DNA of 64,000 nucleotides from Pontiellaceae bacterium B12219 (GTDB lineage Bacteria > Verrucomicrobiota > Kiritimatiellia > Kiritimatiellales > Pontiellaceae), in NCBI GenBank assembly GCA_029432795.1, contig JARNMJ010000007.1, forward strand, positions 1-64,000, read 5' to 3'. Numbering within the stretch: the stretch's first letter is position 1; each line of letters starts with the position of its first letter. Made by a program: the position numbers and the translations under genes. This document shows, in pieces, positions 17,009 to 26,595 of the stretch. The notes below the pieces were generated by a model. The model ran no database searches. It saw nothing but the letters and a program-made list of their open reading frames with translations, and was not told the origin of the DNA.

Positions 17009-18512
17009 CGGTAAGATCATCGTTATCAGTATTGCGGTCATCAGCCTCGCGCTGATATTGAAGCCGGCGAAAGACAACTCGAAGGTTGATCTGGATACCG
17101 CTCATCTATGCCGTGCGCAGCGCGGTGATTTGGTGGTGAGTATTCTGCAATCGGGCGAGCTGATGGCAAAAAGCAGTCGGGATATTCTGAACGAAGCCTA
17201 TCCGAATGCAAAAATTACAATGATTGTTGAAGACGGAGCATCGGTGACCAATGGCCAGCTTCTTTTTGAACTGGAGTCGAGTCAGCTGATGGAGCGGTTT
17301 CTGGATCAGCAGTCCGATGTGGCTGAAGCCGAAGCCGGGCTGAAGCTTGCGCTCGAAACGCTTGAAATTGCAAAGCTGAAAGGGGCCGCGGATATCGAAT
17401 CGGCCGAGTTAAAGGTGGAACTGGCGCGGCTGGACCTTAAAAAATATGAGGAAGTCGAATATCGGCAGATGGTCGATAAGGCACAGTCGGAGATTTATCT
17501 GGCTGAGCAGGAACTTAAAAAGGCGCGCAGTGAACTGGAGGGAACCCAGGAGTTATTTGATAAGGGCTATTCGAACCGGCAGGAGCTGGAAGCGGACGAG
17601 TTGGGGGTAGAGCGTAAAGAGATTGAGGTGAAAAATAAAAAGACCGACCTCGAAATCCTGAAACAGTACACCCATACCAAGCGAACGATGGAGCTGAATA
17701 ATGCGCTGTCGAATGCCGTTTCGGCATTGGAACGGTTGAAAAAAACCATATCAGCCGATTTGCAGAGTAAAGAAGCCAACATTGAGTCGAAGAAAACCCG
17801 CCTTGAAATTGAAAAAAATCAGCTGGTGACCAAGGAAGAGGAATTTGCGAATACCAAAGTTTATGCCGACTTTGATGGGCAGGTGTTTTATCCGCAGGAT
17901 CGCCGGCAGGTGAAAATTGAGAAGGGGGCGACAGTGAATATGCGCCAGCGCATTCTCTCGTTCCCGGACCTGAGTGCATGGGATCTGAAAGTCGGTATTC
18001 CTGAAGCGATGATTGATAAGGTTTCATTGGGGCAGGAAGCGGTTGCCACGCTGGATGCCGTTCCGGGATTGGTGCTGAAGGGGCGCGTTGAAAAAGTCAG
18101 TGCGGTTCCGGATTCACAGAACTGGTTCAGTTCCGGGGTGAAGACCTATACCATTATGGTGAGTGTGGACAGTGCTCCGGCCGGTCAATTGAAGCCCGGT
18201 ATGTCGGCCACTGTTGAAATTGTGACGGACCAGCTGCGTGATGTTCTGTACATACCGATTCAGGCGGTCGTTTCGAGCGGTGGTAAACATTATGTCTATA
18301 TTGTGAACCGGGGCAGGAAAGAATTGCGCGAAGTGGAGATCGGCAAGTTCAATACACACTCCATCGAAATTGTCTCCGGACTGGAAGAACATGAAGAGTT
18401 GCTTCTTTATGCGGAAGTTGAATTGGAAGCCGACGCGAAGCTGAAGAAAAGCCCGCTTGCGGAAGAATCAAAGGCACCGGATGAGGAGAAGGAAAAGAAG
18501 GCCGGCGAATGA
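16968..18512 (+). CDS. HlyD/MacA-type periplasmic adaptor protein
   Basis: Protein of 514 residues: an N-terminal membrane anchor (about 16-33, IIVISIAVISLALIL), a lipoyl/barrel-sandwich half (GDLVVSILQSGELMAKSS), a long charged coiled coil (about residues 110-290) and the C-terminal beta-barrel with KPGMSATVEI. It bridges the inner-membrane transporter and the TolC-like channel. The ATG at 16968 is supported by AAAGGA 7 nt upstream and by the anchor; a longer open frame upstream is a shadow of the tolC gene. The stop overlaps the ABC ATPase start by 4 nt. Substrate unknown. Confidence 0.88.
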   Translation: MSKLNLKKLWQRRSGKIIVISIAVISLALILKPAKDNSKVDLDTAHLCRAQRGDLVVSILQSGELMAKSSRDILNEAYPNAKITMIVEDGASVTNGQLLFELESSQLMERFLDQQSDVAEAEAGLKLALETLEIAKLKGAADIESAELKVELARLDLKKYEEVEYRQMVDKAQSEIYLAEQELKKARSELEGTQELFDKGYSNRQELEADELGVERKEIEVKNKKTDLEILKQYTHTKRTMELNNALSNAVSALERLKKTISADLQSKEANIESKKTRLEIEKNQLVTKEEEFANTKVYADFDGQVFYPQDRRQVKIEKGATVNMRQRILSFPDLSAWDLKVGIPEAMIDKVSLGQEAVATLDAVPGLVLKGRVEKVSAVPDSQNWFSSGVKTYTIMVSVDSAPAGQLKPGMSATVEIVTDQLRDVLYIPIQAVVSSGGKHYVYIVNRGRKELREVEIGKFNTHSIEIVSGLEEHEELLLYAEVELEADAKLKKSPLAEESKAPDEEKEKKAGE

Positions 18513-19210
18513 GCGAAGCAATCGTTGAATTGAAAAGTGCCGTTAAGGAATACGTTAACGGTTCGCTGCGTGTTACGGCGATGCGCAGCATTGATTTGCG
18601 GATTGATCCGGGCGAGTATGCGGTGATTATGGGTTCCTCCGGCTCCGGGAAATCGACTTGTCTGAATGTGCTGGGCTGTCTGGATCGCCTGACGCGGGGG
18701 ACCTATCTGCTCGGGGGTGAAAACGTTTCGGACCTGACCGACGATCAGCTCTCGGAAATCCGTTCCAAACGACTTGGTTTCATTTTTCAGTCCTACAATC
18801 TGATTCCGCAGCTTAACGTGCTGGAAAATATTGAAGTACCGCTTTTTTATCAGGGGGTTTCCGAAGCCAATGCGCGTGTAACGGCTGAAAAACTTGCGGC
18901 CCGGATGGGCCTGTCGTCGCGGCTGAAGCATAAACCGATGGAACTTTCGGGCGGTCAGCAGCAGCGCGTGGCAATTGCACGTTCGTTGGTTTGCGATCCA
19001 ATCCTGATGCTGGCCGATGAGCCGACCGGAAACCTGGATTCCAAAACCGGGAACGAAATTCTCGAACTGATTGATGAACTGCACGCAGAAGGTAAAACCA
19101 TTGTGATGGTGACGCACGATGATGAAATTGCACATCGGGCCCAGCGCGTGGTGACCTTCCGCGATGGGAATATTATTTCCAATGAGTGGAAAGGACCGCC
19201 GAAATCATGA
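18509..19210 (+). CDS. ABC transporter ATP-binding protein, MacB/LolD type
   Basis: Protein of 233 residues with Walker A GSSGSGKST (about 42-50), Q-loop FQSYNLIPQLNV, signature LSGGQQQR (about 147-154) and Walker B ILMLADEPTGNLD. The sequence type is that of the LolD/MacB/FtsE group that works with FtsX-type permeases. ATGA overlaps join it to both neighbours. Confidence 0.95.
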   Translation: MSEAIVELKSAVKEYVNGSLRVTAMRSIDLRIDPGEYAVIMGSSGSGKSTCLNVLGCLDRLTRGTYLLGGENVSDLTDDQLSEIRSKRLGFIFQSYNLIPQLNVLENIEVPLFYQGVSEANARVTAEKLAARMGLSSRLKHKPMELSGGQQQRVAIARSLVCDPILMLADEPTGNLDSKTGNEILELIDELHAEGKTIVMVTHDDEIAHRAQRVVTFRDGNIISNEWKGPPKS

Positions 19211-20487
19211 GTTCGATGCATCCAGAACGAATGGTGAAACTGGCGTTTAAAAATCTGGGCCAGTATAAGCTGCGTGCCGGTCTGACAATGCTGGGAATCA
19301 TTTTCGGAGTTTGTTCCGTGGTGGCCATGCTGAGTGTCGGCGAGGGGGCCAATCAGGAAATTCAGGAAAAAATCCAGCGGATGGGCAGTCAGAATATTCT
19401 GATTAAAAGTGTGAAGGTGCCCAAAGATGAGGACTCCGGCAACAGTCGGAATATGATCGCATCCTACGGGCTGACCTATGATGACGCTGCGGATATGGCC
19501 CGTTATGTGCCGAACCTGGAATCGAGCACCCCCATTAAACGGTTGCGTTACGATGTTCAGTTTAAGGCGCGCCGGCTTCAGACGGATGTCGTGGCGACGG
19601 TTCCCTGGTTTTTACGGGTGCAGAATTACCGCATGGTGCGCGGCCGTTTTCTCACCAGTGCCGATATGGAATTCGGCACACCGGTCTGTGTAATCGGCAC
19701 CCGTTTGGCTCGTACGTTGTTTGCGGGGTTCGATCCGATCGGCCAGACGTTAACGATTGATCGCGATGCCTATACCGTGGTGGGAATTATCGGGGATATT
19801 GCCCAGAGTGAGCTGGCTCCTCAGAATGAGCTTTGGTTGGAAGGTGAAAATCAGGCGGTATATATTCCGCTTCGAACCTACATTCAAAAGCGGGGCGACT
19901 TCTTTACCCAATGGTCGGAAGGCGGTGGCGTCTTTGAGAAAATCGAATTGTACGAACTGATTCTAAGCATCAATACCCAGGAGAATGTGGTGCGTGCGGT
20001 GGATGCGGTTCGGCGCGTGCTGAAGAAGAATCACAAGAAGGAAGACTATAGCATTGTCGTTCCGCTTGAACTGATTCGTCAGGCCCGTGAAACGCGGCGC
20101 CTGTTTAATATTGTCCTGGGCTCCATTGCCGCGATTTCATTGATTGTCGGCGGTATCGGCATCATGAACATCATGCTGGCGACTGTGAGTGAGCGAACGC
20201 GTGAGATTGGTATTCGGCGTGCGCTCGGTGCCCGCCGAACCGATATTGTTTTACAGTTTCTGATGGAGACGCTGATTCTTTCAATTTCAGGCGGAATAAT
20301 CGGGCTGGTTTTCGGTGCGTTGATCCCGTTGGTGATTACGGCGACCACGGATGTTAAAACCGTGCTGACCTTTCCCGCCTTTGCGGTGGCCTTTTCCGTG
20401 TCGGTTGCGGTGTCGGTTGTTTTCGGAATCTATCCGGCCCGTCGTGCGGCCATGATGGACCCGATCGATGCGTTGCGCCATGAGTAA
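19207..20487 (+). CDS. ABC transporter permease, MacB/FtsX type
   Basis: Protein of 426 residues: an N-terminal membrane helix (LRAGLTMLGIIFGVCSVVAMLSVGEGA, about 20-45), a MacB-type periplasmic domain, and three C-terminal helices around VGGIGIMNIMLATVSERTREIGIRRALGARR, the FtsX domain hallmark. It uses ATPase-driven conformational change to push a periplasmic substrate through the TolC-like channel. The ATG at 19207 overlaps the ATPase stop. Its stop codon directly abuts the stop of the convergent patatin gene, leaving no space for a terminator. Confidence 0.92.
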   Translation: MSSMHPERMVKLAFKNLGQYKLRAGLTMLGIIFGVCSVVAMLSVGEGANQEIQEKIQRMGSQNILIKSVKVPKDEDSGNSRNMIASYGLTYDDAADMARYVPNLESSTPIKRLRYDVQFKARRLQTDVVATVPWFLRVQNYRMVRGRFLTSADMEFGTPVCVIGTRLARTLFAGFDPIGQTLTIDRDAYTVVGIIGDIAQSELAPQNELWLEGENQAVYIPLRTYIQKRGDFFTQWSEGGGVFEKIELYELILSINTQENVVRAVDAVRRVLKKNHKKEDYSIVVPLELIRQARETRRLFNIVLGSIAAISLIVGGIGIMNIMLATVSERTREIGIRRALGARRTDIVLQFLMETLILSISGGIIGLVFGALIPLVITATTDVKTVLTFPAFAVAFSVSVAVSVVFGIYPARRAAMMDPIDALRHE

Positions 20488-22680
20488 TCAGAAGGTGTTG
20501 CCGACCGAGAGGTAAAAGTGGGGGGAGCTGACATCCTCTGCCTGGCCGAGTCCAACGATAAAGCGTCCGATGGCGGTGTCGGCACCCACTCCTGCCAGAC
20601 CGCCGATATTTGTGCTTTTCACGCTGATATCATCCGAATTCATCCAGGTATTTCCGGCATCCAGCCGCAATATGGCAAAAACACCGTCGCCTAATGTTGG
20701 AGGCAATCGGGTCAGACGGTAGCGGTAGCCCAGACTGGCGAGTCCGAAATAATTGCCAAAGCGCTGATAGGGTGCATACCCGGCAAAATTATCCATGCCG
20801 CCAAGTTGAAACGCGGCGTAGAACGGAAGATCCGTGCCTAAGCTGCTCCCGGCGGAAAACGCAGGGGTCAAGGTGTGTCGACCAAAGGTGACGGGGGCTG
20901 TAACGCCGAGTTCAACCCGACTGAAGGTTTGATCCGACCCCAGTTCCTTGTTTGCAAAAAAACCGTTAAAGGCGAGTTCATAACCTTTGGTCGGGAAATA
21001 GGGATCATCCAGTTGATTCAATCGCAGCTGAGTGGTCAGACCAATCACGGTTTCATCGACTTCGGGAAGCGGAATGATGCCGGAATTTCCGGAATCCCAG
21101 ATATGGCCGCCCTGCAGACCGATGCGGAATTCTCCATATTCAAAACCGCTGATACCGGCATCGAGCCGACCGAGAATGCTGTCCTGATCCACTTCGGCAA
21201 TAATGGAGCTGTTGTCGTAGATATTGATCAGCTGATCGGTGAGCTCAATGGCGGGAGCAATGAAGAACCTTCCTCCCCGGGACAGTGGCTGATACCATTC
21301 TGCCACAACGCCCCGAACCAATCCGCCCCCGGCAAGTTCCAGCCGGACTTCGCCGCCGTTTTCGTTCAATTGGGTGCAGGTGTAATCCAGCAGCATCGCC
21401 CAGAGCAGGGAGGTTTCGCTGGAAGCTTCCAGCTTCATTCCGAAGTGTATATAAGCCGGACCCCAGAATTTATCGACGGCATTGTAGTTCAGATCATATC
21501 CGTCTCCATTGGGTTTCAACTCGTAATTCACCGTTTGAAACAATTCCATGCCATAGATTCTGCTGACATCATCATAGACGGTATTTAAATCAATGGGGCC
21601 TTCTTCACTGCGAATCCGGTAACGGATGCGACCGTCCGGCACGGTTTTATTGCCGGAAATCTGAATGGATTTAATGACAATTTCCGGTCTCCGGATGCGC
21701 CGTTGTTTTTTCAGGTAAGCCTGGAACTCGGCATTACTGACAGAAAGGGTATCAAGCTGTTCGACCTGTTGTTCCGCGGCGGCATATCCTTTGGGAATAA
21801 TCTGATCAACCAGATGGAACTTGGTGGGTGAAAATGAAGCCAAATCCGGATCGATCACCAGATCTGCCGACTTCAACTGCCGTTCCTGTTCGGGACGTTT
21901 CATAATGGTGTAGGTTCGCCCGAGCACGCTGCCTAATGACTGAAAATCGCTTTGCTGACTCAGTTCAGCTGCTGAGGCTCCCAGATCGACGGCAATAATG
22001 TAGTCAGCTCCCATATTTCTGACCACATTAACGGGGATATTGTCGAGAATCCCGCCGTCTACAAGCACACACCCATCCATCCGGACAGGCGTAAAAGCTC
22101 CGGGCACAGCCATGCTGGCCCGCATGGCCCGCGCCAGACTGCCGCTTTTCAGCACCACGGATTCACCTTTCAGCAGGTCGGTCGCCACGGCGCGGTATGG
22201 AATGTTCAGGTTATCAAAATCGGTAATTCCGGCGCTGTTAAGGGAAAAGTTTTCGAGCACATTATTCAGTTTCTGGCCATAAGACATGCCGGGTGGAAAC
22301 TGGAATTTTCCATCGTTGAATCCCACTTCGAGGCCCATATAGCGCTTGTAATCCTGTTTTCTCCGGTAAACCATGTACTGCATTTGAGAGCCGTCTTTGA
22401 GCACATCCCACCAATTGAGCGCAAGAAACTGCTTTTCAATTTCATCCGGCGACATGCCGGAAGCATACATGCCGGCAATGATTGCGCCCATGCTCGTGCC
22501 GCCGATATAGTCGATCGGAACCTGCTGTTCTTCGAGTACTTTCAGCACGCCGATATGGGCAAAGCCCAGTGCACCGCCGCCTCCGAGAACCAGACCGATT
22601 TTCGGCTGTTCTTCTTCGGCAAGGGTGAGTTGGATGAAGGGAATGCAGCAAACCAGAATGAGAACATTACGTAAAATCAT
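20488..22680 (-). CDS. Patatin-like phospholipase with C-terminal barrel (type Vd autotransporter-like)
   Basis: Protein of 730 residues: signal peptide (about 1-20), patatin domain with oxyanion loop LGGGGALGFAHIG, nucleophile motif GGTSMGA (Ser about 63) and catalytic DGG in VDGGILDN. It continues into a POTRA-like segment (EIVIKSIQISGNKTVPDGRIRYRI) and a C-terminal D15/Omp85-type barrel that ends in Phe (SVGNTF). This order is that of PlpD, the model type Vd secretion protein, so it is probably a surface or released lipase. The start at 22680 gives a clean signal peptide; a longer frame to 22830 adds 50 charged residues and was rejected. No good ribosome-binding site is visible. Confidence 0.88.
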   Translation of the reverse strand: MILRNVLILVCCIPFIQLTLAEEEQPKIGLVLGGGGALGFAHIGVLKVLEEQQVPIDYIGGTSMGAIIAGMYASGMSPDEIEKQFLALNWWDVLKDGSQMQYMVYRRKQDYKRYMGLEVGFNDGKFQFPPGMSYGQKLNNVLENFSLNSAGITDFDNLNIPYRAVATDLLKGESVVLKSGSLARAMRASMAVPGAFTPVRMDGCVLVDGGILDNIPVNVVRNMGADYIIAVDLGASAAELSQQSDFQSLGSVLGRTYTIMKRPEQERQLKSADLVIDPDLASFSPTKFHLVDQIIPKGYAAAEQQVEQLDTLSVSNAEFQAYLKKQRRIRRPEIVIKSIQISGNKTVPDGRIRYRIRSEEGPIDLNTVYDDVSRIYGMELFQTVNYELKPNGDGYDLNYNAVDKFWGPAYIHFGMKLEASSETSLLWAMLLDYTCTQLNENGGEVRLELAGGGLVRGVVAEWYQPLSRGGRFFIAPAIELTDQLINIYDNSSIIAEVDQDSILGRLDAGISGFEYGEFRIGLQGGHIWDSGNSGIIPLPEVDETVIGLTTQLRLNQLDDPYFPTKGYELAFNGFFANKELGSDQTFSRVELGVTAPVTFGRHTLTPAFSAGSSLGTDLPFYAAFQLGGMDNFAGYAPYQRFGNYFGLASLGYRYRLTRLPPTLGDGVFAILRLDAGNTWMNSDDISVKSTNIGGLAGVGADTAIGRFIVGLGQAEDVSSPHFYLSVGNTF

Positions 22681-22761
22681 GCGGGGTTCATAGCAATGAG
22701 CGCGGCAAGTATCGAGTTTTTTAAGATGATAAAGAAAACGGAGGAGGGTACTCTTTTGTGC

Positions 22762-23667
22762 ATGTCGAAACTTGGAGAAATTGGAGAGCACGAAACCATC
22801 CGCCGCATTCTTCCAATGCTTGGAAAACACGAAGCATTGGTGGTCGGAGCCGGGGATGATTGTGCCGTTTGCCGTTTAAAAGGAACCTCGCTGGATCAGG
22901 TGTTTACCACGGATCCGGTCATTGAAAATGTTCATTTCCAATCGTTGGAAAAACCGGAACGCATTGGCCGTAAAGCCGTCGGACGGGTGCTGAGCGATAT
23001 TGCCGCCATGGGCGCTGTACCGCAATGGATTCTGGTGAATGTGGTGGCTCCGGCCTCGCTGGAATTCCAGACTCTGGAAAAAATCTACGAGGGAATGGGC
23101 GCAATCTGCGAGCGTTTCGGTGCCACCATCATCGGGGGCGATGTGGCAAAAGGCGGGAAGCTGGAGCTGCACGTTTTCGGAACGGGATTGGTTCCGGCCG
23201 ATACCGCTTTGCTGCGTTCTGGGGCATCTGTGGGCGATGCGGTTCTGGTGACGGGGCCGCTGGGCTGCAGCTTTGCTTCGGGCCATCATCTCGATTTTAT
23301 TCCCCGCGTGGATGAAGGGCTGTTTCTGCGGGAAACCGGACTGGTCGGGGCGATGATGGATGTCAGCGACGGACTGGCTACGGATCTGCGGCATATTCTC
23401 AAACAAAGCAAGGTGGGCGCTGCGCTGGAAGGCGGGGCGATTCCGAAAAACGGCACATTGGCTCAGGCTCTTTTCGATGGCGAAGATTTTGAACTGGTGC
23501 TGACTTCTCCGAAACCGGCCGAACTTCAGGCGCGCTGGGCGGAGCAGTTTAAAACGGAACTTCCAATCATTGGAAACATTACCGCAGAGGCCGGTATCCT
23601 GACGCTCGACGGAGAGTTGGTTGAGTCCAAAGCATTTGAACATTTTGCGTCGGAATACGCATCATAG
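22762..23667 (+). CDS. thiL: Thiamine-monophosphate kinase
   Basis: Protein of 301 residues with ThiL hallmarks: GAGDDCAV near residue 32, DPVIENVHF (metal and substrate binding), AVGRVLSDIAAMGAVPQWI, and MDVSDGLATDL (about 195-205). It phosphorylates thiamine phosphate to thiamine diphosphate. The start is set at the ATG (22762); a TTG at 22756 fits better with the GGAGGAGGG upstream. Four perfect dispersed palindromes fall inside the gene and one lies 11 bp after it, encoding LPMLGK, FQSLEK, FQTLEK and LPIIGN. No thiamine-biosynthesis genes are adjacent. Confidence 0.93.
   Translation: MSKLGEIGEHETIRRILPMLGKHEALVVGAGDDCAVCRLKGTSLDQVFTTDPVIENVHFQSLEKPERIGRKAVGRVLSDIAAMGAVPQWILVNVVAPASLEFQTLEKIYEGMGAICERFGATIIGGDVAKGGKLELHVFGTGLVPADTALLRSGASVGDAVLVTGPLGCSFASGHHLDFIPRVDEGLFLRETGLVGAMMDVSDGLATDLRHILKQSKVGAALEGGAIPKNGTLAQALFDGEDFELVLTSPKPAELQARWAEQFKTELPIIGNITAEAGILTLDGELVESKAFEHFASEYAS
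22811..22825. repeat. Dispersed palindrome TTCCAATGCTTGGAA
   Basis: Perfect copy inside thiL, encoding part of LPMLGK. Confidence 0.85.
22936..22950. repeat. Dispersed palindrome TTCCAATCGTTGGAA
   Basis: Perfect copy inside thiL, encoding FQSLE. Confidence 0.85.
23065..23079. repeat. Dispersed palindrome, CAG/CTG variant TTCCAGACTCTGGAA
   Basis: Perfect palindromic variant inside thiL, encoding FQTLE. The paired change A to G and T to C keeps the symmetry. Confidence 0.8.
23561..23575. repeat. Dispersed palindrome TTCCAATCATTGGAA
   Basis: Perfect copy near the 3' end of thiL, encoding part of LPIIGN. Confidence 0.85.
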
Positions 23668-23678
23668 GGGTGGCCTTT

Positions 23679-23693
23679 TTCCAATGGTTGGAA
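23679..23693. repeat. Dispersed palindrome TTCCAATGGTTGGAA
   Basis: Perfect copy 11 bp after the thiL stop, between thiL and the GT39-like gene. Confidence 0.85.
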
Positions 23694-23770
23694 ACTTGTA
23701 TTCCGATTGGTTTCATGGATACTTAGCGACTCATTTTGCATAAAGCTAATTTAGAAGCACGGGAGCAGTA

Positions 23771-25537
23771 ATGGCGGATAACAGGTCGTTTGAATCGACA
23801 CTACACGATATTGTATACAGCATTGATACAGGCACCGGTCTTAAAATCATCCGGGTAGCGTTGTATATCCTGCTTCTTCTAATCATCATCATGGTTTATA
23901 CGGCCACGCAGTTTCGCGGGCTGAAAACCGAGGAATCGATGGACCTGAGCCAGCTGGGCCGGAATATGTCGATTCAGCAGGGCATGGTCACCAAAAGCAT
24001 TCGGCCGTTGTCGATGTGGAAAATGCAGACCCGGACCCCGAATGAAGATCCAATGCTTGGAAACCATCCGGATCTGTATAATGCACCGGCTTATCCCGCA
24101 TTGCTTTCGGTTGGTTTTGCACTTTTTGATCTGATCGGGGTAGACCCGTTTGCCATGCCGGAAGGCGGAGTCGGGATTGCCATGCCGGCAGAACAGTGGA
24201 TTGTTCTTCCGCTTAACCACTTCTTTGCAATTCTGACCGGCTGGGTGCTTTTCTCGATGGGAAAACGAATGTTCTCCCGCGAAATCGGATTTTTGAGCAT
24301 GACCATTTATTACCTGAGCAACCTGGTCTGGCAGGATTCGATATCGGGGTTGAACCTTTCGATGGCGATCTTTTTCTCGGTGGCGTCCTTCCATGCCATG
24401 ATTATTGCAATGCTGAATAAGCGGGATGGCGAAAGCAAGGCGCTCTGGATTACGCCGTTTATCATTTCGATCCTGCTGGCTGTGCTGGCATTTTACACAC
24501 GCTATATTACAGCAACGCTGGTGCCGGGCTTATGCCTTTTTGCATGGCTGATGGCCGGTCGTTTCCGTGGGGGCACACGGTTTGTTGTCATTTTTGTGCT
24601 GCTCTATTCCATGCTGATTGCGCCGTGGATGGTTCGGAACTATAAAATCAGCGGAAATCCGATCGGTATGGTGGGGTATGCTGCGCTGGAAGGATCGCCC
24701 CGTTTCCCGGACAATTCACTGGACCGTGAGTATCATCCGGAACTGACGGGCGGGCAGATCGTTGCTGCTCTGAAGCAGAAATGGGTGCTGAACTATTCCG
24801 GCGAACACAGCATGGTGATTCCGTCTATGGGAGGCGGTTTGCTGATGTCGCTTTTCCTGGTGACCTTCTTCTATCACTTTGTCCGGCCTCAGGTGAATTA
24901 TCTGCGATGGGGGCTGGGAGTTTCTCTGTTGTTGATGACCGTGGTGGCCGGCTTCTTCTCGGAATCCTCCATCCGGATGCTTCACGTTTTCTGGCCGTTT
25001 GCCATTCTGTACGGACTCTCCTTTTTCTATATTCTGATCGATCGGCTGGATCTTGGTGTGCGTCTCTACAACCTGGGTTTGAAATGTCTGATTGTTCTGC
25101 TGGCCTTTATTCCGTTTTTCCTGACGCTGTTGCCGCCTCATGAAAATCATCCCTATCCGCCGTATCACGCGCCGATCATTAATCGTGTGACCGAAATGCT
25201 CAATGAGCGCGAAGTGATGTGCACGGATATGCCGTGGGCAACTGCTTGGTATGGCGACCGTGTTTCGATTCTGCTGCCGAAGGATCTGGATCAGTTCTAC
25301 GAAATCAACGACTACAAACAATATATTTCGGGGATGTATTTCACGACGATTACGAAAAACAAGCCGTTTGTTAAAGAGCTGCTGGACGGCCCCGAGCAGA
25401 GCTGGCTTCCGATCATGAGCGGTCGTACACCGCCGGACTTCCCGCTGAAGCAGGGGGTTTCGCTTAACCGTCAGGATCAGATTTTCCTCTCCGACCGCGA
25501 TCGCTGGTCCGGTCAGGGTGCCGGGGCGGGCGAGTAA
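23771..25537 (+). CDS. GT39/ArnT-like polytopic membrane glycosyltransferase family protein
   Basis: Protein of 588 residues with about ten to twelve hydrophobic segments. The first follows a charged N-terminus (LYILLLLIIIMVYTATQF), then a periplasmic loop with EESMDLSQLGRNM and YNAPAYPALLSVGFALFDLIG, the pattern of lipid-linked sugar transferases of the PMT/ArnT (GT39/GT83) superfamily. A soluble C-terminal part of about 120 residues follows. It probably moves a sugar from an undecaprenyl or dolichyl-type carrier at the outer face of the inner membrane. Donor and acceptor are unknown. The stop is 12 nt before fmt, so the two may be co-transcribed. A near-palindrome copy at 24048 encodes DPMLGN. 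Confidence 0.65.
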   Translation: MADNRSFESTLHDIVYSIDTGTGLKIIRVALYILLLLIIIMVYTATQFRGLKTEESMDLSQLGRNMSIQQGMVTKSIRPLSMWKMQTRTPNEDPMLGNHPDLYNAPAYPALLSVGFALFDLIGVDPFAMPEGGVGIAMPAEQWIVLPLNHFFAILTGWVLFSMGKRMFSREIGFLSMTIYYLSNLVWQDSISGLNLSMAIFFSVASFHAMIIAMLNKRDGESKALWITPFIISILLAVLAFYTRYITATLVPGLCLFAWLMAGRFRGGTRFVVIFVLLYSMLIAPWMVRNYKISGNPIGMVGYAALEGSPRFPDNSLDREYHPELTGGQIVAALKQKWVLNYSGEHSMVIPSMGGGLLMSLFLVTFFYHFVRPQVNYLRWGLGVSLLLMTVVAGFFSESSIRMLHVFWPFAILYGLSFFYILIDRLDLGVRLYNLGLKCLIVLLAFIPFFLTLLPPHENHPYPPYHAPIINRVTEMLNEREVMCTDMPWATAWYGDRVSILLPKDLDQFYEINDYKQYISGMYFTTITKNKPFVKELLDGPEQSWLPIMSGRTPPDFPLKQGVSLNRQDQIFLSDRDRWSGQGAGAGE

Positions 25538-25549
25538 ACGGAGGTTTAA

Positions 25550-26470
25550 ATGCGAATCATTTTCATGGGCTCGGCGGCACTTGCTGTTCCGAGCTTACGT
25601 TCCATTCTTGAAAACGTGCGCGATGAAGTGGTCGGTGTGGTTTCTCAACCCGATCGTCCGGCCGGACGAAAGCGCCTGCTGACGCCGTGCCCGCTCAAAG
25701 CCTTCGCCGATGAACAACAGCTGAATGTGCTGACTCCCGAAAAAATCGGTGAGCCTGAATCAGTTGCCGCGTTGGCAGCCTTGAAACCCGATCTGTTGGT
25801 TGTGGTGGCGTACGGTCAGTATATTCCGCAACGGGTGATTCAGCTGGCCCGCCATGAGGCCATCAATGTGCACCCATCCCTCCTGCCGAAATACCGCGGC
25901 TCCGCTCCGATTCAATGGGCCATTCTGAATGGCGATCAGGAAACCGGAGTGAGTATTATCTATCTGGCAAAAAAGATGGATGCGGGCGATATCCTGAAAC
26001 AAAAACGCTATCCGCTGGGAGCCGATGAAACCTCAGAAACGCTGCACGATAAACTGGCGGAAGTCGGGGCCGGACTGTTGCTTGAAGCTATAGATGATAT
26101 TGCGAACGGTACCGTAGAGCGAACGGTTCAGGATGAGTCGGCAGTGGTCGAGATTCGGAAGTTCACCAAAGAAGACGGGGCCATCGACTGGTCTTTGCCG
26201 GCGGAAGTGCTGCGGAACCGCATTCGGGCATTTGACCCGTGGCCCGGAAGTTTCTGTAAACTTCCCAATGGTGATTTGCTCAAAATCTGGAAGGCGGAAC
26301 ATTCGGCGGAAAACGGAGCGCCCGGTGAGCTGCTGGATGATCAGTTGCTGGTCGCCACGGGCGAAGGCGCATTGCGTCTGACCGAAGTGCAGCCTGTCGG
26401 AAAAAAACGCATGCCATCCGCATCGTTCCTGAATGGCTTTCCCGTTGCGAAGGGCCTTTTTCTCAGTTAG
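25550..26470 (+). CDS. fmt: Methionyl-tRNA formyltransferase
   Basis: Protein of 306 residues with the N-terminal Rossmann-type start MRIIFMGSAALAVPSL, the formyl-THF binding/catalytic block NVHPSLLPKYRGSAPIQWAI (about 106-125) and MDAGDIL, then a C-terminal OB-like domain. It formylates Met-tRNAi for translation start. The usual partner def (peptide deformylase) is not adjacent. GGAGG 6 nt before the ATG supports the start. The 125-bp gap that follows it carries imperfect direct repeats (GGGAAACTGCG-like on the minus strand) and an ACTACGTAGT palindrome, but no gene. Confidence 0.96.
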   Translation: MRIIFMGSAALAVPSLRSILENVRDEVVGVVSQPDRPAGRKRLLTPCPLKAFADEQQLNVLTPEKIGEPESVAALAALKPDLLVVVAYGQYIPQRVIQLARHEAINVHPSLLPKYRGSAPIQWAILNGDQETGVSIIYLAKKMDAGDILKQKRYPLGADETSETLHDKLAEVGAGLLLEAIDDIANGTVERTVQDESAVVEIRKFTKEDGAIDWSLPAEVLRNRIRAFDPWPGSFCKLPNGDLLKIWKAEHSAENGAPGELLDDQLLVATGEGALRLTEVQPVGKKRMPSASFLNGFPVAKGLFLS

Positions 26471-26595
26471 TCGGTTCCCTCAAGGTGCCGATCTGGCTGA
26501 AGTTCCGCAGTTTCCCATCACGCTTCGCCCCGATGGAACTACGTAGTGAGATGGAAAACCCTTCGCAGTTTCCCCGGAGCGAAGCGGAGAGGAAC

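Noticed and set aside
26471-26595. Repeat in the gap between fmt and the SGNH gene as a mobile element
   Set aside because: Only short direct repeats (GGGAAACTGCG-like) and an ACTACGTAGT palindrome are seen, with no terminal inverted repeats or target duplication.
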